Positions 9,611 to 17,225 of a stretch of 64,000 bases of DNA are shown in pieces. Below the pieces are notes generated by a model. The model worked only from the letters and a program-made list of their open reading frames with translations, was not told the DNA's origin and did no database searches. Every line of letters begins with the position of its first letter. Positions within the stretch are counted from its first letter, which is position 1. Source of the stretch: Pseudothermotoga_B sp051235805 (GTDB lineage: Bacteria; Thermotogota; Thermotogae; Thermotogales; DSM-5069); assembly GCF_051235805.1 (NCBI RefSeq), contig NZ_JBPNXV010000001.1, positions 930,001-994,000 on the forward strand, given 5' to 3'. The position numbers were made by a program, and so were the translations under genes.

Positions 9611-9625
9611 CCTGAGCTTCTCAGG
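9611..9625 (-). other. Small stem-loop in the livK leader
   Basis: CCTGAG-aag-CTCAGG is a perfect six-base-pair hairpin close to the expected 5-prime end of the livK transcript and just upstream of its ribosome binding site. It may stabilise the message. There is no T-run, so it is not a terminator. Confidence 0.45.
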
Positions 9626-9633
9626 TTGCCGAT

Positions 9634-9664
9634 ATTATACCACACCAAATCTTTGAGTCGTCAA
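9634..9664 (-). promoter_or_regulatory. livK promoter (sigma-A type)
   Basis: A perfect TATAAT (9634-9639) preceded by TGG (extended minus 10), with TTGACG at 9659-9664 as a possible minus 35 at a long spacing of 19. It lies about 50 bases upstream of the livK start, between the terminator of the upstream gene and livK. Confidence 0.7.
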
Positions 9665-9745
9665 GTGGCGTACACATCTGATCTTCAATCTTCTAAAACC
9701 GTACAATTCTCTCGAGCTTTATCCCACCTACAAAGTGACCATAGA

Positions 9746-9774
9746 ACAAAAAATAGGGGGGCTTATCGCCCCCT
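9746..9774 (-). terminator. Terminator after the PHP-domain gene
   Basis: A six-base-pair stem AGGGGG/CCCCCT with an eight-base loop, followed on the minus strand by TATTTTTTG. It lies about 150 bases after the stop of the PHP gene. The 340-base space between that gene and livK holds this terminator and the livK promoter; the other open frames across it are antisense to livK and unsupported. Confidence 0.7.
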
Positions 9775-9924
9775 CGAAACACGATGTTTAGAAGATCATA
9801 CAGTGTCTTATCAAGGAAATTTGGGTTTGCAAGAATTTCTTCATTTAACCAAAATCGTAAGAATTCTCTCGATTGTGCCGTTAGTCATTTTACAAACTGG
9901 GCATCGTATTCTGATCATTGCGAA

Positions 9925-11289
9925 TTAGTTAGATAGATAGATTGGGTTGGTGATCGCATAAACAGGATATGGTCCATACACTTCCACAATTATCCAAGAA
10001 CCATCTTTTGGATTTATTTTTGTAGACGAAATACACTCTCTCTGGCCAGTTATATCGAGTTGCTGAATAATTCTGCCGGCTTGAATGACTACAACCTTTT
10101 CTAGAGCAATATTTGACAACACTTTCAGGCTCAAGACGAGGGATTCTTTACTCAGCGTATCTACAGTTTCCCCAGGTCCTTTACCATCCACTTGTGCAAG
10201 TACCAGTGGTCCATTTGTCATGAAACTCTTTCCTTCTACAAGCGCTTTCAAAACGGCAGAGGATGTTAGTTCTTCTAATCTCACGTAAGTGCGAGGTGTA
10301 CCGGGATGTAATCCATATTTGACCCAGTTTCTCAGAAGGTTCTCGTTATTCTTTATGAAATCTTTCATTGCGGGTTCTGGAAACTCTTTCTGTAACAGTG
10401 AAAGAACTTTATCAGTTGGCAGGAAAGCAAGTAGTGAATAACCACTGTACACATCGTGACAGTCACTGTTAGCAGTTGCATGAATACGAGTGCCGTTGTT
10501 TAAGATCTCAAACCAAAAGAGTTTTGCTTCCTGATTGCCCATCCCGTTAAGATTCGGTGCAGAACCACCGTTCCAGATTTCTATGACGTTGAACCCTTTG
10601 ATATCCCAGTCAACAAAATAGTCTTTCATGTCGAATGGGTGATTTATCTGGGACACTGCTGACTGTTTTGATATGTCACTAAAGATTCTTGCCAAGTCAT
10701 CTTTGTCATCGACTTTCCAATCGACGATTCCACTGACTCCAATTGCATTAAAATGCCCAAGAGGCGTTGTCACTTCTTCCCCGAGTATGGGTAATAATCC
10801 GTATCTGGAAGCAATCATCCATTCTGTTTCGCCTTTGATAGTGTTGTGATCCGTTAATACAGCCCAAGATAGACCATTGGCTATACATGCTCGTGCAACT
10901 GTCTCAACATCTTGATTTCCATCACTGTAAATGGTGTGCAGATGGGCATCACCAGAGAACCAACCGATACTAGCAAGATCATAAAGCCTCTTGAGAGTGA
11001 CATGGACCTCTTTTTTCTCGTCTTGAGATAGTTCGATTGAAAAACTCTTGATTTCGTATTCAGGTCCCTTGCTGATCTCAACGATGTATCTTCCTGCTGG
11101 CAGTTGTTGTTCAAACCTCCCAAACCAGTTTGTATAACTTGTCAAGAGAACGGCACTTTCTGGACTGAGAAACCTGAGCCGAGTCACGAGGGGTTGATCT
11201 CTCTCGTCGATCACTATTCCACTGATCACGGCTGCATAAAGAATAAAGCACCAAAGAAAGAGAAGCAAAGTAGTAAAAGCTTTCATCAT
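9925..11289 (-). CDS. Secreted or membrane-anchored PHP-type metallohydrolase (CehA/McbA-like)
   Basis: A 454-residue protein. Residues 4-22 are a signal or anchor helix. Residues 22-100 look like a beta-sandwich of the carboxypeptidase-regulatory type. From about 110 a PHP domain starts with GDAHLHTIYSDG (His116, His118, Asp123 as probable metal ligands) and continues with LSWAVLTDHNT, EEVTTPLGHFNAIG and ATANSDCHD. PHP domains of this CehA-like group are metal-dependent phosphoesterases; substrate is unknown and export suggests an extracellular one. The ATG follows AAAGGAGG. It is monocistronic, ending in its own terminator. Confidence 0.8.
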   Translation of the reverse strand: MMKAFTTLLLFLWCFILYAAVISGIVIDERDQPLVTRLRFLSPESAVLLTSYTNWFGRFEQQLPAGRYIVEISKGPEYEIKSFSIELSQDEKKEVHVTLKRLYDLASIGWFSGDAHLHTIYSDGNQDVETVARACIANGLSWAVLTDHNTIKGETEWMIASRYGLLPILGEEVTTPLGHFNAIGVSGIVDWKVDDKDDLARIFSDISKQSAVSQINHPFDMKDYFVDWDIKGFNVIEIWNGGSAPNLNGMGNQEAKLFWFEILNNGTRIHATANSDCHDVYSGYSLLAFLPTDKVLSLLQKEFPEPAMKDFIKNNENLLRNWVKYGLHPGTPRTYVRLEELTSSAVLKALVEGKSFMTNGPLVLAQVDGKGPGETVDTLSKESLVLSLKVLSNIALEKVVVIQAGRIIQQLDITGQRECISSTKINPKDGSWIIVEVYGPYPVYAITNPIYLSN

Positions 11290-11864
11290 CCGGTATCTAC
11301 CTCCTTTTGTTTGAAATCTTACTTGTCGGGATTTAAGAATCTTTCTGACATATGTGAAAGGAAGTAGAAATTGTACTTATGAACGTGAGAATATGTGATC
11401 AACTTGTGAGTTTTTTCCAAAAGCAAGCTAATGCAAAACTTTGGCGGAGTTTTACAGTGTTTCGAAGACAAATGAAGCTTATGTTGCTCTCTACTCATGG
11501 CGAAGGCGATGATCAACTGCTGGAAGATGATCAGGATATCCCAAAGTGCGCTCAGTCTTGGCGTTGGAACTTTGCAAATCATATGTAAAAACAAGATGGC
11601 GGAGTTTGTATTCCGCCAATCTTCTTGCCATGAGCTGATTTTTTTCCATGTTGTTTGAGATGCAGTCTTCTGGTAGAACATCGATGAGGAATTTGCTGAC
11701 TCTTTAGCGTGGGTAGAGAATTAGGAATATTAGAAGGTTGCACCATACTGATCTTTCAATTTCTTCCATTGTGCGGTGCCAAGATCTTTGAGACTGAAAA
11801 CTCGATAGGATTTCTTATCATCGATCTCATGTTTCACATTCTGCGAACAACAGACAAATCTCTT
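11290..11864. other. Gene-poor stretch with decayed coding sequence
   Basis: No intact gene with a ribosome binding site is visible. On the minus strand two short frames have protein-like composition: one at about 11739-11870 reads SYRVFSLKDLGTAQWKKL before a stop, and one at about 11507-11695 reads MEKNQLMARRLAEYKL and later LGYPDHLPAVDH. They are in different frames and each is cut by stops, which suggests a disrupted gene, but I do not recognise the family. A perfect 7-bp inverted repeat TGGCGGA/TCCGCCA (11597-11618) also lies here; a second copy of the GGCGGAGTTT arm is near 11440. Confidence 0.35.
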
Positions 11865-11887
11865 TTAAAATGCCCCTTTTGGGCAGC
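11865..11887 (-). terminator. Short hairpin with T-run (minus strand)
   Basis: TGCCC-aaaag-GGGCA followed by TTTTAAAAG on the minus strand. A five-base-pair GC-rich stem with a U-run, weak but plausible. It is about 90-105 bases downstream of a TATAAT element on the same strand. Confidence 0.5.
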
Positions 11888-11970
11888 TAAGTGCCTCGTT
11901 TGCTAACAGCTTAGACCTATACCAATTTATGGTGCGATCTGTCTCGACAAGCTTGTCTGGTTGTTTCCAA
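11866..11970 (-). ncRNA. Candidate small RNA (promoter to terminator unit)
   Basis: Between the TATAAT at 11976-11981 and the hairpin-T-run at 11865-11887 lies roughly 105 bases with no translatable frame. It contains a perfect palindrome GACAAGCTTGTC and an arm pair CTAAG/CTTAG that could fold. I tried to match it to SRP RNA, 6S RNA and common riboswitches and could not. The call rests only on promoter and terminator spacing. Confidence 0.3.
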
Positions 11971-11975
11971 TATAT

Positions 11976-12000
11976 ATTATACGATAGTGAAATAGATCAC
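11976..12000 (-). promoter_or_regulatory. Promoter-like element in the gene-poor region
   Basis: A perfect TATAAT (11976-11981) on the minus strand, with TTGTGA at a 15-base spacing as the best minus 35. It is not followed by an intact gene. Confidence 0.4.
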
Positions 12001-12110
12001 AAATTCACACAAGATTGTATACAACTGCAAAAGATGATCTTTTGAGTCAGAAAAGAACATTTTGTGCTGACGGAAGTTCAAGAGCGTTGAAATCTGCAGA
12101 CCAACGGAGC

Positions 12111-12779
12111 TCATTCTTCCTTAAAAAATCGGCAGAGTAGGTGTGCAAGTTCAAGATCCTTCGATGTGGTGATTTTGAAACAATATGGATCACCTTCTAC
12201 AATCTTGACTCTCTTTCCAAGAAGAAAGACCGGTTTGGTGCCATCGTCAGCTTGAAATTTTCTGAGCGCATCGTCGATGATCTCATAGTGGAAAGCTTGT
12301 GGTGTTTGAATTCTGTAGAGAGATTCTCTTGATGCATACGAGCTCAGAAATCCATCTTCACAATAACCGACGCTGTCTGTAACTGGTATTGCCGCTGTGG
12401 CAGCACCGAAGCCTTTTGCTTCCTTGATAACCGTTTCGAGCAGTCTCAAGCTTAAGAAGGGTCTTGCTGCATCGTGGAAAACGACTAATGAAGGCTTCAG
12501 GTTCCTGAGAAAATCGATTGCTATGAGTGAAGTTTCATGTCTTGTACTGCCTCCTGGCAGAACCCACTTCACCTTTTTGAAATCACCGACCATCTGTTCG
12601 GCAGTTGTTTTCCATTCCTGAGGTACCATCAAAAGGCATAGATCGACTAACTGTGATCTTTCAAAGGTCGTCAAGGAATACAACAGTATCGGACGGTCAC
12701 AAATTTTGTGAAATTGTTTTGGTATAGTTGTATTAGTGCGAGTACTTTTGCCTGCAGCCATTAATATGCCTATTGTCAT
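12111..12779 (-). CDS. ispD: 2-C-methyl-D-erythritol 4-phosphate cytidylyltransferase
   Basis: A 222-residue nucleotidyltransferase of the IspD family: N-terminal GILMAAGKSTRTN with PKQFH for CTP binding, VFHDAARPFL in the middle and AIPVTDSVGY. It makes CDP-methylerythritol in the non-mevalonate isoprenoid pathway. Length is normal (about 220-230). The start is an ATG after a modest GGTGGTG site. It diverges from the next gene, whose promoter region overlaps. No ispF or other pathway gene is adjacent in this window. Confidence 0.92.
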   Translation of the reverse strand: MTIGILMAAGKSTRTNTTIPKQFHKICDRPILLYSLTTFERSQLVDLCLLMVPQEWKTTAEQMVGDFKKVKWVLPGGSTRHETSLIAIDFLRNLKPSLVVFHDAARPFLSLRLLETVIKEAKGFGAATAAIPVTDSVGYCEDGFLSSYASRESLYRIQTPQAFHYEIIDDALRKFQADDGTKPVFLLGKRVKIVEGDPYCFKITTSKDLELAHLLCRFFKEE

Positions 12780-12823
12780 TCTTTCACCACCATATGTTAG
12801 AATACCAAAAGGGGGAGTGTTTT

Positions 12824-13420
12824 GTGGTAGATGCTAAGAAACTTGAGAGTATCATTTCGCAGATATCCGGTGTCACAGCTGCACGCGTTGTGCCTGATGG
12901 GGATAATTTGAGAGAGATACATGTGATAGCTGACTCTGCGAAGAACCCGAAGCAGATAGTTCGTGACGTGGAGACTGCGATACTTGCCTCGACCGGTTTG
13001 AGAATAGACAGAAAGATAATAAGCGTCGCTCAGATGACTGGAGAGGTACAGAGCAAACTCGCTTATGCTGTCAAATCACTCAGAACTGAAGACCTTGGTA
13101 AGAATCTTCGTGTGATCGTGAACATCGAACACGGCGACGAGGAGTTCGAAGGAGTCGCCGAAGGTCCAAAGACCAGTATTCAGAAACTCAAAACTGCAGC
13201 AAATGCAGTCATCAATGCACTCGATGAGTTCAGTGACAGCATCTATTCTGTTGATGATGTTCGCATAATAACACTCGCTGGCAAGGAATTTTTGCTCTGT
13301 CACATAACAAAGGTTGACGGCAACTTGGAAACCAGTTTGATCGGCAGTGCGGAGCTCAATAGAGATTCACTTTTGGCTGCCGCAAATGCCGCTCTTGAAG
13401 TCTTGGTCAGATTTCAGTAG
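12824..13420 (+). CDS. Conserved hypothetical protein
   Basis: About 198 residues, soluble, no membrane segment or cysteine motif. The first 90 residues (AKKLESIISQISGVTAARVV, then IHVIADSAKNPKQIVRDVETAI) have an alternating beta-alpha pattern reminiscent of ACT-like or heavy-metal-associated ferredoxin folds; a second alpha-beta part begins near residue 105. I do not recognise the function. I chose the GTG after GGGGGAG, 51 bases inside a longer frame. A TAGAAT element lies about 25 bases before it. Its 3-prime end overlaps the convergent jag gene by 54 bases. Confidence 0.7.
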   Translation: MVDAKKLESIISQISGVTAARVVPDGDNLREIHVIADSAKNPKQIVRDVETAILASTGLRIDRKIISVAQMTGEVQSKLAYAVKSLRTEDLGKNLRVIVNIEHGDEEFEGVAEGPKTSIQKLKTAANAVINALDEFSDSIYSVDDVRIITLAGKEFLLCHITKVDGNLETSLIGSAELNRDSLLAAANAALEVLVRFQ

Positions 13421-14047
13421 ATCTTTGCCATTTGGCGAATACTCGATAACAACCTTTCGGTACGGCTCGACGCCTATAGAATAACTTTTGACATTTGCGT
13501 ACCTTTTTACAATCTCGTGTACTAAGCGCCTTTCAAAGGCGAACATCGGATCAAGAACTACCTTGGATTTCTGCTGCTTAGCGCGTTCGATCGCTTGTCT
13601 TACCATTTCCTCAAGCTTCTTGCTCCTTCTCTCTCTGTAAGCACCTGCATCGATTATCACTGACAACCTCGTGTTGCTCAGACGATTGAGGTAGATCATC
13701 GAGATATGCTGAAGCGCTGCAAGGGTCTTTCCGTGCTTACCGATCAATCTTCCGAGATCTGCACCTTTGAGTTCGACGAAGAATCTCTTGCCAAGGCACT
13801 GAATTTTGACGCTTATGTCTCCATAACTGCCGAGAATGTGATTCATAAACTCTTCGAGTTTGCGCTTGTAGAACTCACTGGTCAGTGTAATTTCGATCAC
13901 GGCATCCTTAGCCATGATTCCAAAAAACCCCTTGGACCCCTTTTCAACGACAGAATATTGAAAATCCTCGTCCTTCAAGCCATGCTCCTGTTTAGCCTTT
14001 TCGATGGCTTGTGAAACAGTACTCGCGCTAATGAGAAACTTCTTCAC
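13367..14047 (-). CDS. jag: RNA-binding protein Jag/KhpB
   Basis: About 226 residues with the three Jag parts in order: an N-terminal Jag domain (KKFLISASTVSQAIEKAKQE, then GSKGFFGIMAKDAVIEI), a KH domain with the LIGKHGKTLAALQH loop, and an R3H domain near the C-terminus (PMFAFERRLVHEIVKRY). KhpB proteins bind RNA and influence division and cell-wall genes in other bacteria. The GTG start is six bases after GGGGTGA and follows yidC by a few bases. It is the last gene of the rpmH-rnpA-yidD-yidC operon. The tail after the R3H domain (last about 18 residues) overlaps the convergent unknown gene. Confidence 0.9.
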   Translation of the reverse strand: MKKFLISASTVSQAIEKAKQEHGLKDEDFQYSVVEKGSKGFFGIMAKDAVIEITLTSEFYKRKLEEFMNHILGSYGDISVKIQCLGKRFFVELKGADLGRLIGKHGKTLAALQHISMIYLNRLSNTRLSVIIDAGAYRERRSKKLEEMVRQAIERAKQQKSKVVLDPMFAFERRLVHEIVKRYANVKSYSIGVEPYRKVVIEYSPNGKDLLKSDQDFKSGICGSQK

Positions 14048-14053
14048 CAAATC

Positions 14054-15385
14054 TCACCCCTTGGGTCTTAATCCAAGCAGTTCTCTGGTCGTTAAGCCTT
14101 TTATTTTGTAGCGTTTGTATATGTAGTAGGTTATCAGAAGCTGAATGACCGTGTTGAGGGTGTAGTACAAGAACAAACCACTCGGTAAACCGACAAACAG
14201 GAATGGAAAGATAACAGACATGAGTATGCCTTGCCAAGCGCTTCTCGAGTCTTGGCTTGTGATTAGAGTGTTGTAGTAGCTCGCTACTATTGTGATGATG
14301 ATGAACAAAGCATTCGGACCAAAGCCACCGGCGGAAAGATCATTCCAGAAGAGAAACCTGCTGCCGAATGCAAATTCTTCCTGAAAGTATCTGATCACGG
14401 CGTACAGCAAGAAGAAGATTGGTAATTGTACGAGCAACATCAGACAGCCACTTGCTGGATTTACACCTTCTTCTTTGTACACTTTCATAAGTTCCTCTTG
14501 TTGCTTCGTGGGATCTTTGTATCTCTTTCTTATCTCTTCGATCTTCGGTTGAAGCTTTCTCATTCTGATCATCGATTTAGTCTGTGCATGGTAAAGTGGG
14601 TACAGTACAAACCTTATGATGATCGTGAAGATGATGATCGTCCAACCGAAATTCTTGGTCACTTCAAACAACCACCAGAAGAACCAAACGAGTGGATAGA
14701 AAACAGGATCATACCATGCGGAACTACCGCTTATGCCCTTGATCGTTGAAAGCAGTTGTGCATAATCGTCGCTGAAAAGCTTTTTCAGGAAAATTCTCTT
14801 GTAAGGAGCCATATGAACGGTTATCTTTCCGTAATTCTGAAGGTACAATTTGTTAGATACAAGCTTCCCTTCACCTGTTTTGGAGAGCGAGATTACCCTA
14901 TTTTTTGGAGCAAAAGAAATGAAGTAATCTTTCATGATACGGTCGTTGTCTTCGTACCAAACCCTTGGAAGTGTTATCACAACAGGGTTAACAGACTGAA
15001 TCTCGACTATGGTCACATATTCTGGAAGATTCTTGAATGTTATAGTTTTCTTCACGCCGTTTTCATACTCGTACACCAAGGATAGGTCTCCAGAGTACGT
15101 ATTGGGTGCCACTGTCGTCCCCTTGAGCGAATAACCGACTACATTCAAAGGTGAGCCCTCCGGCGAGAACAGTTCCAGTCCGTCGCCATCGGCTTGAAAG
15201 ACATGCATCTTTCTATCCATCATCAGATAAACGTTGATAAGATCACCTTTGTCGTTCAGTTCAAATTCACTGAAGCGCGTGGTGACCTTCAGCCCTTTTT
15301 CGAGGTTTGTCACCATGACCTCATTTTTGGAAAAAGCGAAAATCACAGAAGTGATGAGTATAACAAAGGTAAGAAGTTTTCTCAA
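14054..15385 (-). CDS. yidC: Membrane protein insertase YidC/Oxa1
   Basis: A 443-residue insertase. A signal-like N-terminal helix is followed by a periplasmic domain of about 190 residues, then the conserved Oxa1 core: FGWTIIIFTIIIRFVLYPL (with the catalytic-groove Arg), the cytoplasmic hairpin KLQPKIEEIRKRYKD and QLPIFFLLYAVI. It inserts membrane proteins, with or without SecYEG. Length is intermediate between Gram-positive and proteobacterial forms, as in other Thermotogales. The TTG start follows GGAGGAG and overlaps the yidD stop (TTGA). Confidence 0.95.
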   Translation of the reverse strand: MRKLLTFVILITSVIFAFSKNEVMVTNLEKGLKVTTRFSEFELNDKGDLINVYLMMDRKMHVFQADGDGLELFSPEGSPLNVVGYSLKGTTVAPNTYSGDLSLVYEYENGVKKTITFKNLPEYVTIVEIQSVNPVVITLPRVWYEDNDRIMKDYFISFAPKNRVISLSKTGEGKLVSNKLYLQNYGKITVHMAPYKRIFLKKLFSDDYAQLLSTIKGISGSSAWYDPVFYPLVWFFWWLFEVTKNFGWTIIIFTIIIRFVLYPLYHAQTKSMIRMRKLQPKIEEIRKRYKDPTKQQEELMKVYKEEGVNPASGCLMLLVQLPIFFLLYAVIRYFQEEFAFGSRFLFWNDLSAGGFGPNALFIIITIVASYYNTLITSQDSRSAWQGILMSVIFPFLFVGLPSGLFLYYTLNTVIQLLITYYIYKRYKIKGLTTRELLGLRPKG

Positions 15386-15621
15386 GTCGATCTCCTCCTC
15401 AGTGTGAATTTTTCCGGCACAGGGTCGTCCCCACCGGGGTTAAGGGGGTTGCATCGAATAATTCTTCTCAATACAAGGTATCCACCCTTTAGAACTCCAA
15501 AGCGCTCTATTGCTTGCAGAGCATAAGTTGAACAAGTTGGAGTAAACCTGCACGAAGGTGGTTTCAATGGAGAGATATATCTTTGGTAAAAACGAATCAA
15601 CGAGATCAAAACCTTTTTCAT
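15382..15621 (-). CDS. yidD: Membrane protein insertion efficiency factor YidD
   Basis: A 79-residue protein with the family pattern LIRFYQRYISPLKPPSCRFTPTCSTYA and RIIRCNPLNPGGDDPVP. YidD is a small membrane-associated helper of YidC. Its ATG overlaps the rnpA stop (ATGA) and its stop overlaps the yidC start, so all three are coupled. Confidence 0.95.
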   Translation of the reverse strand: MKKVLISLIRFYQRYISPLKPPSCRFTPTCSTYALQAIERFGVLKGGYLVLRRIIRCNPLNPGGDDPVPEKFTLRRRST

Positions 15622-15989
15622 GCTTCGATCCTCTTCAATAAACTCAAAAGTTCACTTCCAATTGAATGATAAGACATCCTTCTAAAGATCTCCGACAGGG
15701 CTTTCCGTGGAAAGATCACAATATCATACCCTTTTGCTATATCGCTTTTCATGTGTCTATATGCTTCTTTAAGCCAGCGTCTAATCTTGTTCCTATCATG
15801 AGCCTTACCGAATTTTTTCCTCACGACCACCGCAATTCTATTGTAGGTCAGCCCATTTTTAACATACATAACGGTTAAGAGATCACTCTGAAAAACCTTT
15901 CCATCTCGGAAGACCCTGTCGAAGTCTCTTCTCAGCCGCAAACGTTCATGACGCGGGAGCGAAAGATCTGTCAGACTGCGATTCTCCAT
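15618..15989 (-). CDS. rnpA: Ribonuclease P protein component
   Basis: A 123-residue protein with the RnpA core RIAVVVRKKFGKAHDRNKIRRWLKEAYR. It binds the RNase P RNA and helps mature tRNA 5-prime ends. The proposed ATG lies inside rpmH (19-base overlap in another frame) and is preceded by AAGAGGC, a weak ribosome binding site. The N-terminal 12 residues are outside the usual family core, so a start slightly further in cannot be excluded. Confidence 0.93.
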   Translation of the reverse strand: MENRSLTDLSLPRHERLRLRRDFDRVFRDGKVFQSDLLTVMYVKNGLTYNRIAVVVRKKFGKAHDRNKIRRWLKEAYRHMKSDIAKGYDIVIFPRKALSEIFRRMSYHSIGSELLSLLKRIEA

Positions 15990-16105
15990 CTGCCTCTTGC
16001 ACGTCTTCGAGCAAGAACCTTTCTGCCAGATGGCGTTCTTGATCTCACCAAGAAACCATGAGTCTTCTGCCTTTTTCTGCGATTTGGTTGATAGGTCCTC
16101 TTCAT
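15971..16105 (-). CDS. rpmH: Ribosomal protein L34 (bL34)
   Basis: A 44-residue, strongly basic protein starting MKRTYQPNRRKRQKTHGFL and ending with the family tail RARGRWRIAV; this is a full-length L34. The ATG is seven or eight bases after GGAGG. It is the first gene of the rpmH-rnpA-yidD-yidC-jag operon, with a TAGAAT promoter element about 40 bases upstream. Confidence 0.97.
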   Translation of the reverse strand: MKRTYQPNRRKRQKTHGFLVRSRTPSGRKVLARRRARGRWRIAV

Positions 16106-16144
16106 TTTCTGATCCTCCTTTTGTGTCTTTTCTCAGCCTTTGTC

Positions 16145-16175
16145 ATTCTACCACAAGCACACGATTTGTGATCAA
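16145..16175 (-). promoter_or_regulatory. rpmH promoter
   Basis: TGG-TAGAAT (minus 10 at 16145-16150, extended) with TTGATC at a long 19-base spacing. It lies in the 66-base gap between disA and rpmH, the largest gap in this part of the strand. Confidence 0.55.
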
Positions 16176-17224
16176 CGAACTCTGTTCTTAATCATACCAA
16201 TTGCCGAAAGAATTGCCAATGCCCTTTTTTCACCTATACCATCAACAGATTGAAGAGAATCTACAGTTGCCTCACTCAACGTCTTCAGATTCTTGAAAGC
16301 CTTGACAACCTTTGCGCAGACTGTCATAGGGATTTTGGCAGTGTATCTGAGAACTCTGTAACCACGAGAATAAGAGACAAATTCACCAGCTTGAGCTAAG
16401 TTCTGCACATCTATTCCAAGGGCTCGAATTATTCTGATCAAGCTGATTTCCTCATCTCCTTTAAGATCTTGTAGAATCCCGCGCGCCTGATCTATGTCTA
16501 TGTCCTTCTGGGAATAATCCATTACAAGTAAGTAGGTTATATCGTATATGTCCTCCATGATCTCTTCGATCTGCATGTTCATCAATCTGCCTTCCTCACC
16601 AAGTTCGACCACATAAGGATATGTCTCCTCATAGGTCTTGATTATTGCAAAAGCCTTTTCAATTGCCCGAGCGACTTCGTAGATTGTAGGAGCAGAATGA
16701 AGTTCCTTAACCTCTATCTCAGAGATCAGCTTATCAAAGTTCGTCCTGTACCTTTCCAGAGTGTTCACAGCTTGTGAAACTCTGGAGATCAAAACACGTA
16801 CATCGTTCATTACATACTTGTGTTCTCCATAGTAAAGAGAAATGACATTCCTCCTCTTGGATATGGCAACAACCATCTGACCAGTCTGCTTTGCAACTCT
16901 TTCTGCTGTTCGATGACGCATGCCTGTTTCAAAGGTGGGTATCAATGGATCAGGTACCAGATGAACATTTGCAAAGAGTATCTTCGATAGATCGTTCGAG
17001 ACAACTATCGCACCGTCCATCTTGGCAAGTTCATACAATTTCTCTGCACTGAACGCACAGTCTATATCGAATCCACCTTGGATGAGATCTTCGTACTTCT
17101 GCGGATCGTCGACGAAAAAAAGCAAAGCACCAAGGTTTGCCGATATTATGTCGTCCAAAGCCTTTCTCAAAGACGTACCAGGAGAAAGAAGCGCTATCTT
17201 CTCGAGCAGTGCATCTGGTATCAA
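16172..17224 (-). CDS. disA: Diadenylate cyclase DisA
   Basis: A 350-residue protein of normal length. The N-terminal DAC domain has the catalytic DGA (in AKMDGAIVVS) and RHR (in TGMRHRTAER) motifs; a helical spine follows, and the C-terminus has a helix-hairpin-helix (LQSVDGIGEKRALAIL). DisA makes cyclic di-AMP from two ATP and scans DNA for branched structures. The start is a TTG seven bases after GAGGTGA, immediately behind radA; radA-disA is a common bacterial pair. Confidence 0.95.
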   Translation of the reverse strand: MIPDALLEKIALLSPGTSLRKALDDIISANLGALLFFVDDPQKYEDLIQGGFDIDCAFSAEKLYELAKMDGAIVVSNDLSKILFANVHLVPDPLIPTFETGMRHRTAERVAKQTGQMVVAISKRRNVISLYYGEHKYVMNDVRVLISRVSQAVNTLERYRTNFDKLISEIEVKELHSAPTIYEVARAIEKAFAIIKTYEETYPYVVELGEEGRLMNMQIEEIMEDIYDITYLLVMDYSQKDIDIDQARGILQDLKGDEEISLIRIIRALGIDVQNLAQAGEFVSYSRGYRVLRYTAKIPMTVCAKVVKAFKNLKTLSEATVDSLQSVDGIGEKRALAILSAIGMIKNRVR

Positions 17225-17225
17225 A

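Noticed and set aside
8975..9928. A 317-codon open frame on the plus strand across livK
   Set aside because: It is antisense to a clear livK gene, has no ribosome binding site and no recognisable domain.
11597..11618. Perfect 7-bp inverted repeat TGGCGGA/TCCGCCA as a terminator
   Set aside because: No T-run follows on either strand and no gene ends nearby; recorded only as an unexplained repeat.
11319..11681. A 120-codon open frame on the minus strand in the gene-poor region
   Set aside because: No ribosome binding site, no membrane or family motif; composition not convincing. Described only as part of the decayed stretch.
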